64,000 nucleotides of DNA from Chara braunii (taxonomy: Eukaryota > Streptophyta > Charophyceae > Charales > Characeae), in NCBI GenBank assembly GCA_003427395.1, contig BFEA01000613.1, positions 345,315 to 409,314 on the forward strand. Reading direction: 5' to 3'. The translations under genes and the position numbers were made by a program. Below, piece by piece: positions 55,288-64,000 of the stretch. The stretch's first letter is position 1; every line of letters begins with the position of its first letter. Below the pieces are notes generated by a model. The model was not told the DNA's origin, did no database searches, and was given only the letters and a program-made list of their open reading frames with translations.

Positions 55288-56898
55288 CACTGTAGGGCGG
55301 AAATTTTTGTCGACCTCTTTCCATATTCTCCAAACCACCTTATGGGCTTGAGCAGACCACGGTCTATGTTGAGATGGCAATATCATCTGCCTTCTACTGC
55401 GTCTCGTGGTTTGCGTTTTAGGTCTGAGCATTCGGTATATTAACTTGGTTTTTAGGTTGGCTAGTGCTATCGTGTTCGCGCTTCCCTCCCTTCTTGAGTT
55501 TGTCGGGTCTTTCCGGGACCAACGCCACTCGTCGGGATCGAAGGGGAGATCCTCAATCGGGGTCATTGGCCGGGAGGCCCCCCAACCTTCCCTCGTCAAT
55601 CACTATGACACGATATACTTCCTTTTTCTTTTTCTAGATGGAAGGTTGTCGGCTCCCTCGTAGTTGGTCGTTCTCCTGGATGGAAAACCCTTCGATCAGC
55701 ACTTGCGTTTGGTCTACTAGGTGTACCTGCGCTACTTTATTTTTGTGGCCAGGTAGCCCTACCCAGTCTCTTCTGCCAAGCGGGGGCCCTTCCAAAGGCT
55801 GATATACCAATAGAGGGGCAAGCTATTAATGAGCTCGTCTAATGCAGATTTTGTGAAGTGGCAATACCGTGACCATATGTGCATTCTTTCAGGGCTCTTC
55901 CCTTCCCTCGCGTCCGTGTTCCAGAGGTCTCCCACCCTTCGGGCCCCGTGTTTCACCCAACCCTTCCATGGAGGGTCCGACTACACCTCATGCGACCGAA
56001 GGAGTCTGTAATCGGTCTGTTACCAAACAAGGGTTGTCTGAATATTTCCTCCCACCTTTCCGGTGTCGATCGATCTGGAAGGGGGAGCTTCCTCCATGTT
56101 CGTAGGAGGCGCAACCACTGCTCGTCTGTAGGGTCCCCGTTCCCGTACTTCCTTGGTAGCCCCCAATACCTGTCTACGAGCCACACCAGAGGGTCAGTCT
56201 CAGGAGGGGCCTCTAGGGCCGGGGCCACGATTTGTGCCAAAGCTAGGGGGACCCAGGAGGAGGCTGATGAGAAAATGAGGTGTTGGAACCAGCGAAAGCT
56301 GAGGGCCTGGAACTGTGTGGAGGGATCCACAATTCCCAGCCCCGCTCCGGCCTTGGGCTGAATCACCAATTCCCATGCCGCCCGACTAATGGCGTGGGGG
56401 TTGCTACTATCTCCTCTCCATAGAAAGGCCGCCAGTTGTCGCTTCAGTGCTTTGAGTCCCCCGTTGCTCAGGGGCCATAATATGGCTTTGTACCAGAGTG
56501 TGGCTAGTACTAAATTATTGATAACAATGGTCCGCCCAAAGATTGATGTTTGTTTGTTGTTCCACCCCACGAGTTTGGCCTGCGCTGGCCCCGCTAGCCA
56601 CTTGTCATTGGTGACGGGCTTACCCTTTGCTGTAACTAACGCCCCCAAGATTCTGAGAGGGNCATCGGGGGGGGGGGGGGGGCAAGTGATTCGCGGGTTT
56701 TCGAGGGCGCTTCCTCCTTGGTGACGTAACCACCAGCCTACGGTCTTTTGTCCCCAATTGACGGCCATGTTTGACATTTTGCAGAATCGGTTAATGAGAT
56801 TCCAGATTTCTTCCATATTCTGTTCGTTCGCCTCCACCATAATAGTGAGGTCATCCGCCAAAAGGGAACAGATCCGCACTGCCTCCCTGTTCCCTTTC
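55288..56898 (-). pseudogene. LINE 2 reverse transcriptase C-terminal half
   Basis: The long frame 56879-55953 begins with the catalytic box SLLADDLTIMVEA. NMAVNWGQKTVGWW, PLRILGALVTAKGK (broken by one N and a G-run near 56661), QTSIFGRTIVINN, LAAFLWRGDSSNP and STPERWEEIFRQPLFGNR follow. Then come RRVGDLWNTDAREGKSP (55956-55759) and ANLKTKLIYRMLRPKTQTTR (55599-55290). It is the best preserved polymerase part among the LINEs here, but its upstream palm is absent. Confidence 0.75.
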
Positions 56899-57184
56899 TA
56901 TTATAGGAAGCAGGTACGACCTGCAGAAGAAACTATTTATCAAAGCTTGTTTTTATTTTTATTTTTCTTTTTAAATAGCCAAACATAGGAATCAGGATAT
57001 CCTCACCTGCCCAAAAAGGTACGCTATTTCAGAGTCCGAATCAATCTAATCAAAGCATGAGAAACCCCTCAGGGCACTTGACCATCACCTCATGTGAAAA
57101 CGATGGAGTAGAACCCCTAGGTCAACTGACAGCATATTACCACCAAGACACATAAAGCAATCAGACCGGATGATAACTGAAGCA

Positions 57185-57390
57185 CTTAATCCAGTTGCAA
57201 TAAGCACCTCCATCCCCCGAGGCCTCCGTCTCCTCACAGCCCCCAAGAGCTAACCCAGCTCGACGAGGTCCACAAAAGAATAGCATGGTGGCCCACCACT
57301 CCAGGTAGTCATCACAACAATCTGCAAAAAACAGCCAGGTCAATAGAGTTGTGGGGAGGTACATGACAAGTCTTAAACTCTCAACATACC
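57185..57390 (-). other. Candidate terminal exon and 68-bp intron, host gene
   Basis: On the minus strand GACAG|GTATGT at 57390/57389 could be a donor, and TTTTTTGCAG ending at 57322 an acceptor, giving a 68-bp intron. After the acceptor a frame reads CCDDYLEWWATMLFF, ALGGCEETEASGDGG and NWIKCFSYHPV before a stop near 57165. The upstream exon could be as short as 17 nt (acceptor GGTTATAG near 57408). Splice signals are good but the coding stretch is short and unrecognised. Confidence 0.2.
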
Positions 57391-57766
57391 TGTCATAACA
57401 GAAGCCCTATAACCAATAATCATGACATAAAATATACGAAAACTTCCATAAAAATATTGAATTACCTTGGGACGGTCACCTGTGGATATGTCTCAAGACT
57501 TGCGCCCTCTTTTTCCCAACAAAAAAGAAGAAACAAGTACAGGCACAACAGGTTTTAACTCTTTGAGTTCACAAAGGCAAAACGAACATACACGCCTTAG
57601 GGCCATGGCGACTTTTTGTAAGGGACGCCGGGCCCGCTTCTCGGCTTGGATGTTTAAAAAAAAAAAAAAAAAAACATCCATCTTCTTTTAAAAAAGGGGT
57701 AATTTCGGCGCAGTCACGAAAACAGTTTGTAATTGCATTCGAAACTGCGTTTTAGTTGTTTAGTTA

Positions 57767-57798
57767 GGGCCCGAGTTTCAATTGCAGTTGAAACTCGG
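57767..57798. repeat. Perfect 13-bp inverted repeat
   Basis: GCCCGAGTTTCAA, a 6-nt loop, then TTGAAACTCGGGC. Confidence 0.8.
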
Positions 57799-57857
57799 GC
57801 TGCCTTTCCGTAGCAGTTCAGTCAGGGCCCTCGTCTATCCGCGAACAACAGATTTAA

Positions 57858-57902
<45 letters not shown>
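57858..57902. repeat. (AAT)n microsatellite
   Basis: About 15 AAT units. Confidence 0.95.
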
Positions 57903-57905
<3 letters not shown>

Positions 57906-58083
57906 TCCCTTATACAGGATGCTATAGTACTTGTCTGGAACTCAATGAAGCGTGGAATCCGCCCTGCCTAGCTGGCAGGGCACTACAGGAACCTCACAAC
58001 AAAAAACAAAAAAGGAAAACGGTTTGTTTCATGTTCCTCACTTCCTAGCCAGATACATTCGTCAAAGCACTGGTGACCTGACC

Positions 58084-58691
58084 TCAATATAACATTCACA
58101 TACAGATAGCAACTACTCAAGCAGTGACGACCAAAACGACCATAGACCGTAGAGAAGAGGATGGTAAGCACAGGATAAGCTATAGAGAAGGAAACCCGAA
58201 CGCGACTGATTCTTTAAAAAAACGTGAAGTACAATGCGACGAAGTCGCAGGTGTAGGACCCGACCGGTTTCGCTTGGCTGCCAAACCACGACGCATCAGA
58301 GGTCTTTGAGAAGTCCGTAAGACTTCCGACTGTTTGCTTATATCCTGAGTAGAATGAGTTCCAGAGACCTCCCGAATTGCTGAGAAGTCATAATACCTAG
58401 TCAACAGTTCCTACGTGGTCCCAAGTAAAAAGTACTAAAAACAACGGTCCGGGTTCAAATCATATCAGAAGAAAAAAACACAAACCAACTCTCCCACCGT
58501 GATTCATCCTCAGCTGATTCCAAATCGGACCACATTCAGCCAGCCTACACAAAGCCAATAGCCTCAAAAAAAGAAAAAAGCAGTAGTAAAAATCCTGCAC
58601 TGGCTACCGGGCAGCTCTTCCCCCTGCATTACAAACAAACCCAAACGAAAATCAGCAGTACCAGGGGCGACTCTTACCCCCCTGTACTGCA
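58084..58691 (-). repeat. Penelope-like terminal repeat, 3' copy
   Basis: About 95% identical to 63200-63827, from TCAATATAACATTCACATAC to CCCCCTGTACTGCA. Contains the hammerhead motif, flanking hairpins (TGCGAC/GTCGCA and GAAGTC/GACTTC) and a GGTTCAAATC stretch. The 5' copy has an extra duplicated piece near 63780. Confidence 0.85.
58257..58304 (-). ncRNA. Hammerhead ribozyme motif, 3' repeat (core changed)
   Basis: Same layout as the motif at 63373-63420, but the core reads CUGAUGC in place of CUGAUGA, which should impair cleavage. Stem I is GACCU/GGGUC with a G-U pair. GAAA and the GUC cleavage triplet are kept. Confidence 0.65.
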
Positions 58692-58763
58692 ACCTGAGAA
58701 CACACAGTCTTTGATCCAGAAACATCGCAACATCCATCAACAACATTGTCACACACAACGCCC

Positions 58764-60674
58764 CTAACTCGAGGCACCAAAAAACTTGTCACACCGCTTC
58801 TCACCCCTCCACTTGGTCAGGTCCGGCAACCACGCTTTCCACAGTCCACCAAACTTCTTCGAGAAATGAAATAGAGCATTGTCAAAAAACCGATTGGGAT
58901 AACCCCTCTTCCACAGCTCGTGTTTCAAGGCCAAGAGAAAAGGTAACTCCATGCCATTGACAGAGGTATACGTCTTTGCTCTATGAAAAAAGGAACCAAT
59001 GACCGCCATTTTCTGCTTGCGGCTGGAGAAGAACACATAGTCCTGAATGCACTGAAAAATCATTTTTCCTCTCAACCCAACTTTCTGATTCTTCAGTACT
59101 GGTAAACAAATCACCCCAGAACTTTCATCCAAGATCCTCAACTCGCACCCAAGATAGTCTCGTCCAGTCCTTGAACTCGTCTTCTCCAATATCAAATTCT
59201 CATCATAGCAACGCTTGAAATCGTCGATCATATCAAGGGCTTTAATCCGAGACCCTGAGTCAATTTTTTTGCATCGAATGAAAATTGAGACATCATCGAT
59301 TAATTTAAAACCTGAGAACAACTTGCGATGATTGCCCAAGGAAGACATGTACACAAACTCATTATATGCACATAACAAACATGCCAGAGCTGGGCTGGTT
59401 GATTTTACAATCGGAATGCCCACGGTTTGTCGCAGGATTCTCCCAACAGCGGAAGCGTGAGTAAAATCTAACTCGAATTTGACAAACGCAAGAATATCAT
59501 CGAAATTCAACCTTTTCAACTTCTGCTCAACTCTGCCTTTGACCAACTTAGCACCCTTACCCCTCTTCTTAACAGCAATCGCCTCGATTCCTTCAAATTT
59601 TCAAAAATCAATAACCCATTCAAGAGACCGCAAGATTGAAGAGTGCGGTAAATTAGAGAACATCTCTTTAATGTCGAAGGATGCACCGATCAAAAAATCA
59701 TCGCCAGTCAAACCCTGATTGACTTTCTTCGTAGCCTTCAACAGATCGTTGGCACATCTCAAGTTCAGATTAGACCTACTAGGAGGTTCCACAGCATAGC
59801 ATTGACCCCTTTGGAAACAACTTTCCCCCCGACGACAACACATTCCGGATACGAAGGACAGATCGGCCTCCAACGCTCGATATCCTTATGTTTTGGCATG
59901 TAGTAAGCCTTACCAAGTTCCCCCGAGTTCTTCCAAGCACCCACACCTCGAAGATGCCGACTCTCATACTCAATTTTGGAAAACGTAACACCTCATCCTC
60001 ATTTTCACAGCAAACTTCGAACGTCGGATTACCGAAAAACAACTTACTCATTCCCTGTCCATAAACTACCGGACAACAAGCAAAGGTGTCACCGTGATTG
60101 TGATCGATAGGTGCACACACCAGTCCTTCCAACAGGTCAGCGAAAGATTCCATGCTAAGACAGAAACCCCCATGGATTGTAGATGCGAGGTCAGAGGAAA
60201 ACCGAGAATCGAACACGGTGGTATCAGGCAGAGAAGAAAAACATTCGTGGACAGCAGAATTATTTATCATGTCCGTAGTAACGAGAGGCAAGGACGAATG
60301 AGAGGAGAAAGAAGACAAAATCTGTTGTTTCAAGCGCGAGGCGAAAAAAGACTTCAACGGCCGCACAATGTTTTTGGAATTCTTCATCCAGCTTGGCACC
60401 AACTTAAAAGTCATTCAATCGCAGAGCCACGTGGCCATTCACTCGTGGAAATCGATGGTCGATCTTCTCCTGCATGGAAACTCACGACACCTTGCATACA
60501 AAAATTATGAATAAGATCATCAATGGTCTTATTGCGACACCAGACCACACGCAATCTCCGAATCAACATTTGTTTCCACGCGACATTGATCTCCAAGGTA
60601 GACAATATCCGAGAGCACAGCATCCGCACCTGCGCCTTACACAAGCAGTCGTCATAAGTAACCCGAATTACCAA
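58764..60674 (-). pseudogene. Penelope-like reverse transcriptase
   Basis: Several frames in series. 60674-60411 and 60414-59779 form the N-terminal region. 59873-59601 has ANDLLKATKKVNQGLTGDDF and the catalytic FDIKEMFSNLPH (first Asp, residue 67). 59546-58764 has GIPIVKSTSPALACLLCAYN (motif B position) and the FKLIDDVSIFI box (DD at residues 84-85). A C-terminal thumb-like helix region follows, ending WLPDLTKWRGEKRCDKF. The two last parts are in one frame separated by a TGA in VIDF-x-KFEGIEAIAVKK. Frameshifts lie near 60411 and 59830. It copies element RNA at a nick made by the upstream nuclease. Confidence 0.8.
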
Positions 60675-60680
60675 CGTTTG

Positions 60681-61262
60681 TTAGACTTGAACATGAAAAC
60701 GCGTCCTAATGTTCGTAGAGAGCAGAGCCCTCAGTCTTGTCCTCGTACGCTTCTCACTAAATGTTCGAACAACGGTGTAAGCGACAATCAATTGCTCGAA
60801 GCTCCATAAAAACATACGACGCCGACTCGGTGGGTTGCTTAGGAAACCAGCAAGCGGTTCTTTATACACCAGAGATTTGCACAAAAAGGAAATCACACAT
60901 TCCACCTCAAAGGATACACCACCCTTCAACCAACCTCGAGCATGTCTGAGCTCGATACGGTCGAAAACGCTAGAAACTAAACAGCCTCCAAATAGTCGTC
61001 TGACAATCTTGCATTTGTCAATTAACACATCACCTCCCGTGCACATAATTCGGAAGCCCCTTAGATTACACTCCTTACTCTTCTCCAAGATCGTCAACAA
61101 ACTCCGTGACATATCACCCGAACTAGAATGAAAGCGCACAAAACTTCGGTTGTTAATTAGCAGTCTCGATCCACAGTCAAGTCCCCTAAGACTCCCTTTC
61201 CCTCCGTCTTCTCCTCTCCCGACACCCTGGACGCTTCCTCTTCGTCCGTTTTCTCTTATCAC
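60681..61262 (-). pseudogene. Region between GIY-YIG and RT
   Basis: A 193-codon frame overlaps the end of the nuclease frame by 77 bp in another phase and is followed by an in-frame stop before 60674. It contains LLTILEKSKECNLRGFRIMC, FDRIELRHARGWLKGGVSF and RRRMFLWSFEQLIVAYTVVR. No domain is recognised. By position it is the N-terminal extension of the reverse transcriptase. A frameshift near 61200 would join it to the nuclease. Confidence 0.6.
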
Positions 61263-61761
61263 GAGTGTTAAGTGTTGGGCATATCAGCCGAATAAAAAAA
61301 AAATCCACCTCCAACAGGTCACCGTCAGGACATGCACATAGTGGGATAGCCACATAGTTAGCACACCCCCTTTTGCGTATCCAACTATACAACCGCTCAT
61401 TCCTTCGTCCCTCTTCAGCCACCCTAAGCTGCGTAGAGCGATACACGTGTTCTCCCCACCTGGTGGGTAAGTCTCTTTTCGTACTTCCAATATACAGATG
61501 TTTACACCATGGAGAGAAAAACACATAAACTAACGAACCCTTCCATTTACTCTCACCACATCCCTCATTCGTCAGATAGTCCAAAATAAACGGAATAAGT
61601 TTAACTCCCCACGGAATCTCTCCCAACACGATCAAGAGACACAACACAAAGCTCAACAAAAGATTCACTGTCCTATCACTCAACAAACGGTGTGAGAACG
61701 ACCTAAGTTTACAAAGAAAGCGAACAAAGTTCCATAGTTGTGTCGCGTTCGGGCAAGACAC
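61186..61761 (-). pseudogene. GIY-YIG endonuclease domain of Penelope-like element
   Basis: Residues 75-170 show the nuclease signature: SLVYVFFSPW (GIY position, here VYV), HLYIGSTKRDLPTRWGEH (YIG at 90-92, catalytic Arg 101), ERLYSWIRKRG, and LLEVDFFFIRLICPTLNTR with the metal-binding Glu 151 and the LN pair at 164-165. A basic tail (KRKRTKRKR) follows. The upstream 70 residues are hydrophobic with no known domain. The nuclease nicks target DNA to prime reverse transcription. It lies N-terminal to the polymerase, unlike classical Penelope. Confidence 0.85.
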
Positions 61762-61880
61762 TAAGAAGTAGCAGTATCTTGCCTGTCATTGCGCCCTAAG
61801 TCATCGCTCACCTCTTTGGTAACCTCGACCACAGATAAGGCTGCTTCCTTACCTTTCTCATCTTCAAACGCGCGCGCCAC

Positions 61881-62606
61881 CTACTGGCAAATAATTTCCT
61901 CCTTAGTTTGCTCCAACTCAGTGTACGTAATCCCCTCCTTGCCACAAATCTCCATCACCTGCTCCTTATTCAATTTCGTCATTTGCTTCCTGACCGCACG
62001 CACGAAAGCTTCCCGCTCATTCACCTGATCTCCCGGGGTATCTCCTCCCTTCTTCTTCATCGAAGAGCAGACTACTTTCCTGGCAGAAGGACCAGCAACC
62101 TCATCCAATCGACTTTTCAGATTGGTTCCTCGCTCTTTCTCCATTTCTAGTTTGGCCATGGCTTCTTTAAGCCTTTCAACCTCCTTCTCCGCATCGAGCC
62201 GCTCGTTGACGTCCTTCAAGCGCAACTCCTTCAAGAGATTGACCTCCATGTTGTGACGCTCCACAATGCCTTTGAGCTGCTGGTTAACACAAGTCTCAGT
62301 CGGCAAGGTAGCCGGTGTACTCCGCTGTCGTACCCTCGCGTGAGAAATAGGAGTCTGTCCAACCGCAATACTCCCCCTCTTGTTCCCAGGGCGGAGTGCT
62401 TCAACTTTCCATAGCTCGGCACTCGCCTCAGCTTCCTCTTTAGCTTTAGTCAACTCCGAAAGTCTCTCCTCCAGTAGTGCAAACCGCCGATCTGCCACTG
62501 CTCTCAAATCATCTTGCTCACGTTTCAGTCTTTTGACAACGTCATCCCTGGATACTGGTTGAACCACAGATGATGACGGTTTGGCCGCCTCTTTCTTGCT
62601 TGACAT
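61881..62606 (-). pseudogene. Penelope-like ORF1, coiled-coil part
   Basis: This 241-residue frame is highly charged with heptad-like helices: RDDVVKRLKREQDDLRAVAD and LLEERLSELTKAKEEAEASA near the start, NERLDAEKEVERLKEAMAKL and EMEKERGTNLKSRLDEVAGP in the middle. It ends KEQVMEICGKEGITYTELEQ. It follows the CCHC part in the next phase with a frameshift near 62600, so both probably formed one gag-like protein. After the stop at 61881 similar charged sequence continues (ARAFEDEKGKEAALSVVEV). Confidence 0.65.
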
Positions 62607-63154
62607 CCTAGCAACTTCTTCCCGTAGGGCCGTAGTACAGCGACTTCATTGCTCACCTTGTTCTTCTGATCTATCTTTTCACAAACCATCTCCCATCGAC
62701 TATTCAAATCTTCTCGCATCTTAAGTTGCTACTCCTCCCTATCTTGTCTCTCTCGTAGACGACGATCCTCTTCAACCTTCTCCTTCTTCATTCGTTCTTC
62801 TTCTTCTTTGGCCGCAAGCTCCTTGGCCGCTTCTGCATCATGTTTCTCCTTGATTTTGCCAACGATATCCTCGAGAATCGCCACCTGGTTACGTAACCAC
62901 CCTTTATCCGAGTGTTGACCGTAGAACGGAGCAGAATAGGGGTTGACCGTAGGAGCAACCGTGCCGACAGAATTGCCAGCATGCATAGTAGCCAACGGTT
63001 GTGCCGGGACGATAGCTGTACTAGTAGCCGGAGTAAGGCATCTATCAGGAAGGGGACAATAACGGGAAATATGCCCTGCTTGCCCACAGTTATAGCATGC
63101 CCGGTTATCAATACGTAAGTTGCTGCCATTCATCGCCATTGAGCTCGAGGCCAC
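62525..63154 (-). pseudogene. Penelope-like ORF1, CCHC zinc-knuckle part
   Basis: Starts MASSSMAMNG and has a CCHC knuckle CYNCGQAGHISRYC at residues 20-33, like retroviral nucleocapsid. A Pro/Ala/Thr-rich linker leads to a long charged helix (EEEERMKKEKVEEDRRLRER). A stop at 62729-62731 is followed in frame by MREDLNSRWEMVCEKIDQKN. It begins about 220 nt downstream of the predicted ribozyme cleavage point, as expected for the first ORF of the element RNA. Most described Penelope-like elements have a single ORF, so a gag-like ORF1 is notable. Confidence 0.7.
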
Positions 63155-63199
63155 TCAACAGTAGTACGATTCCTACGTCGGTTACCTTGTGTGTGAAAG

Positions 63200-63827
63200 T
63201 CAATATAGCATTCACATACAGATAGCAACTACTCGAGCAGTGACGACCAAACCGACCATAGACCGTAGAGAAGAGGATGGTAAGCACAGGATAAGCAACA
63301 GAGAAGGAAACCCGAACGCGACTGATTCTTTAAAAAAACGTGAAGTACAATGCGACGAAGTCGCAGGCGTAGGACCCGACCGGTTTCACATGGCCGCCAA
63401 ACCACGACTCATCAGGGGTCTTTGAGAAGTCCGTAAGACTTCTGACTGTCTGCTTATATCCTGAGTAGAATGAGTTCCAGAGACCTCCCGAATTGCTGAG
63501 AAGTCATAATACCTAGTCGACAGTTCCTACGTGGTCCCAAGTAAAAAGTCCTAAAAGCAACGGTCCGGGTTCAAATCATATCAGAAGAAAAAAACACAAA
63601 CCAACTCTCCCACCATCATTCATCCTCAGCCTATTCCAAATCGGACCACATTCAGCCAGCCTACACAGAGCCAATAGCCTCAAAAAAAGAAAAAAGCAGT
63701 ACTAAAAATCCTGCACTGGCTACCGGGCAGCTCTTCCCCCTGCACTACTAACAAACCCAAACGAAAATCAGCAGTACCACAAAATCTGCACTGACTACCG
63801 GGGCAACTCTTACCCCCCTGTACTGCA
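63200..63827 (-). repeat. Penelope-like terminal repeat, 5' copy
   Basis: Direct repeat of 58084-58691. It lies upstream of ORF1 on the coding strand and keeps an intact hammerhead core. An inserted second TGCACTGACTACCGGG piece near 63785 distinguishes it. Confidence 0.85.
63373..63420 (-). ncRNA. Hammerhead ribozyme motif, 5' repeat
   Basis: On the minus strand GACCC, then the core CUGAUGA, stem II (GUGG/CCAU with an 8-nt loop), GAAA, a minimal helix III ACC/GGU, the cleavage triplet GUC and GGGUC. GACCC pairs fully with GGGUC as stem I. ACCGGU is self-complementary and has no room for a loop, so helix III is tiny (two pairs) or forms between two molecules, as reported for short-helix-III hammerheads of Penelope-like elements. 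Stem II has two weak outer pairs and a bulge. Cleavage is predicted between 63378 and 63377. Stable hairpins lie on both sides. Confidence 0.8.
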
Positions 63828-64000
63828 CCTATCAGCACCCCTAGCACCCAGACGGGTGTTAAAAAAAAAAGAAAAAAAAAAGCTTTGGGCACTGGACCAA
63901 CTTGAGGTGGATTCGAAGTTCCTCGTTTCTTTACTTTTTTATTTCTTCTTTTTCTTTTTTCTTTTTTTTGGCCTCCATCCCTGCCCCGAGGCCCCCACTT
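63828..64000. other. A-rich and T-rich flank
   Basis: A-run at 63849-63882, a short unique stretch, then a T-rich tract to the window end. No gene. Confidence 0.6.

Larger units (their letters stand above)
52913..56898 (-). mobile_element. LINE 2, 5'-truncated (decayed)
   Basis: On the minus strand: the C-terminal half of the reverse transcriptase (from 56898), a linker with further RT tail (55599-55288), a MITE insertion, zinc-binding tail, C-terminal domain, and a 3' end with two copies of the CTGGA...GGTCCAGCGTC tail (53030 and 53165) separated by an A-run. A segment of about 545 bp is duplicated in tandem. The upstream half of the polymerase is missing at 56898. No target duplication was found. 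Confidence 0.7.
56899..58083. other. Possible host DNA with simple repeats
   Basis: Contains a LINE tail remnant on the plus strand (57619-57674, AGGGACGCCGGGCCCGCTTC then an A-run), a hairpin at 57767-57798, an (AAT)n tract at 57858-57902 and one possible spliced exon on the minus strand. Confidence 0.45.
58084..63827 (-). mobile_element. Penelope-like retroelement, GIY-YIG upstream of RT
   Basis: Read on the minus strand: terminal repeat (63827-63200), gag-like ORF1 (63154-61881), GIY-YIG endonuclease (61761-61186), RT N-terminal region and reverse transcriptase (61262-58764), terminal repeat (58691-58084). A reverse transcriptase with a GIY-YIG nuclease defines Penelope-like elements. Direct terminal repeats that carry a hammerhead ribozyme, as here, are also known from that class. 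In classical Penelope the nuclease is C-terminal. A permuted group with N-terminal nuclease has been described from green algae (Chlamys, from memory), and this element fits that group. Four frame changes and at least two in-frame stops make the copy inactive. Confidence 0.85.

Noticed and set aside
58445-58460. GGTTCAAATC as a pol III B box in the Penelope-like terminal repeats
   Set aside because: No A box at a fitting distance, and it lies on the strand opposite to the element's coding strand.
58764-61761. Group II intron, retron or diversity-generating RT
   Set aside because: GIY-YIG plus RT between direct repeats with hammerheads is specific to Penelope-like elements; no intron domain V or template repeat is seen.

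Overview
The window looks like nuclear DNA of a streptophyte alga or plant. My best guess is Chara braunii, from memory of the style of its gag, LINE and tail sequences; no search was run. Nearly everything recognisable is mobile DNA or its remains, plus simple repeats, minisatellites and two assembly gaps. No tRNA, rRNA or clearly expressed single-copy host gene was recognised.

Layout. 1-345: C-terminal end of a LINE. 345-4265: non-coding DNA with old duplicated blocks. 4339-8660: polypyrimidine tract, a 91-bp tandem repeat, a 3.3-kb 80-bp minisatellite (with a gap) and a (CT)n tract. 11546-12219: 5' part of an unknown gene. 12220-34558: a 22.3-kb Ty3/gypsy element with very long LTRs (5.7 and 7.6 kb), a tRNA-Asp primer site and decayed gag-pol. 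It interrupts the unknown gene, whose 3' part resumes in frame at 34559. Three more copies of that gene follow in tandem (34783-37531); only the last is open throughout. 39091-39960: an 870-bp near-palindrome, then a 766-N gap. 41-57 kb: nested minus-strand LINEs, one with a 17-bp target duplication, one near full length, one with a 540-bp internal duplication. Two small inverted-repeat elements with 8-bp target duplications sit inside them. 42781-42818 is a sequencing-library junction adapter left in the assembly. 58084-63827: a Penelope-like retroelement on the minus strand.

Most interesting points. (1) The Penelope-like element carries its GIY-YIG endonuclease upstream of the reverse transcriptase, has a separate gag-like CCHC/coiled-coil ORF, and has terminal repeats each holding a hammerhead ribozyme motif. 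(2) The Ty3 LTRs carry two arrays of hairpins in which the loop is conserved while the stem sequence changes from unit to unit and stays self-complementary. (3) The four-member tandem gene family of unknown function was interrupted by the Ty3 insertion. (4) The two LTRs share a block of about 930 bp without differences inside otherwise several-percent-diverged sequence, pointing to gene conversion or an assembly artefact.
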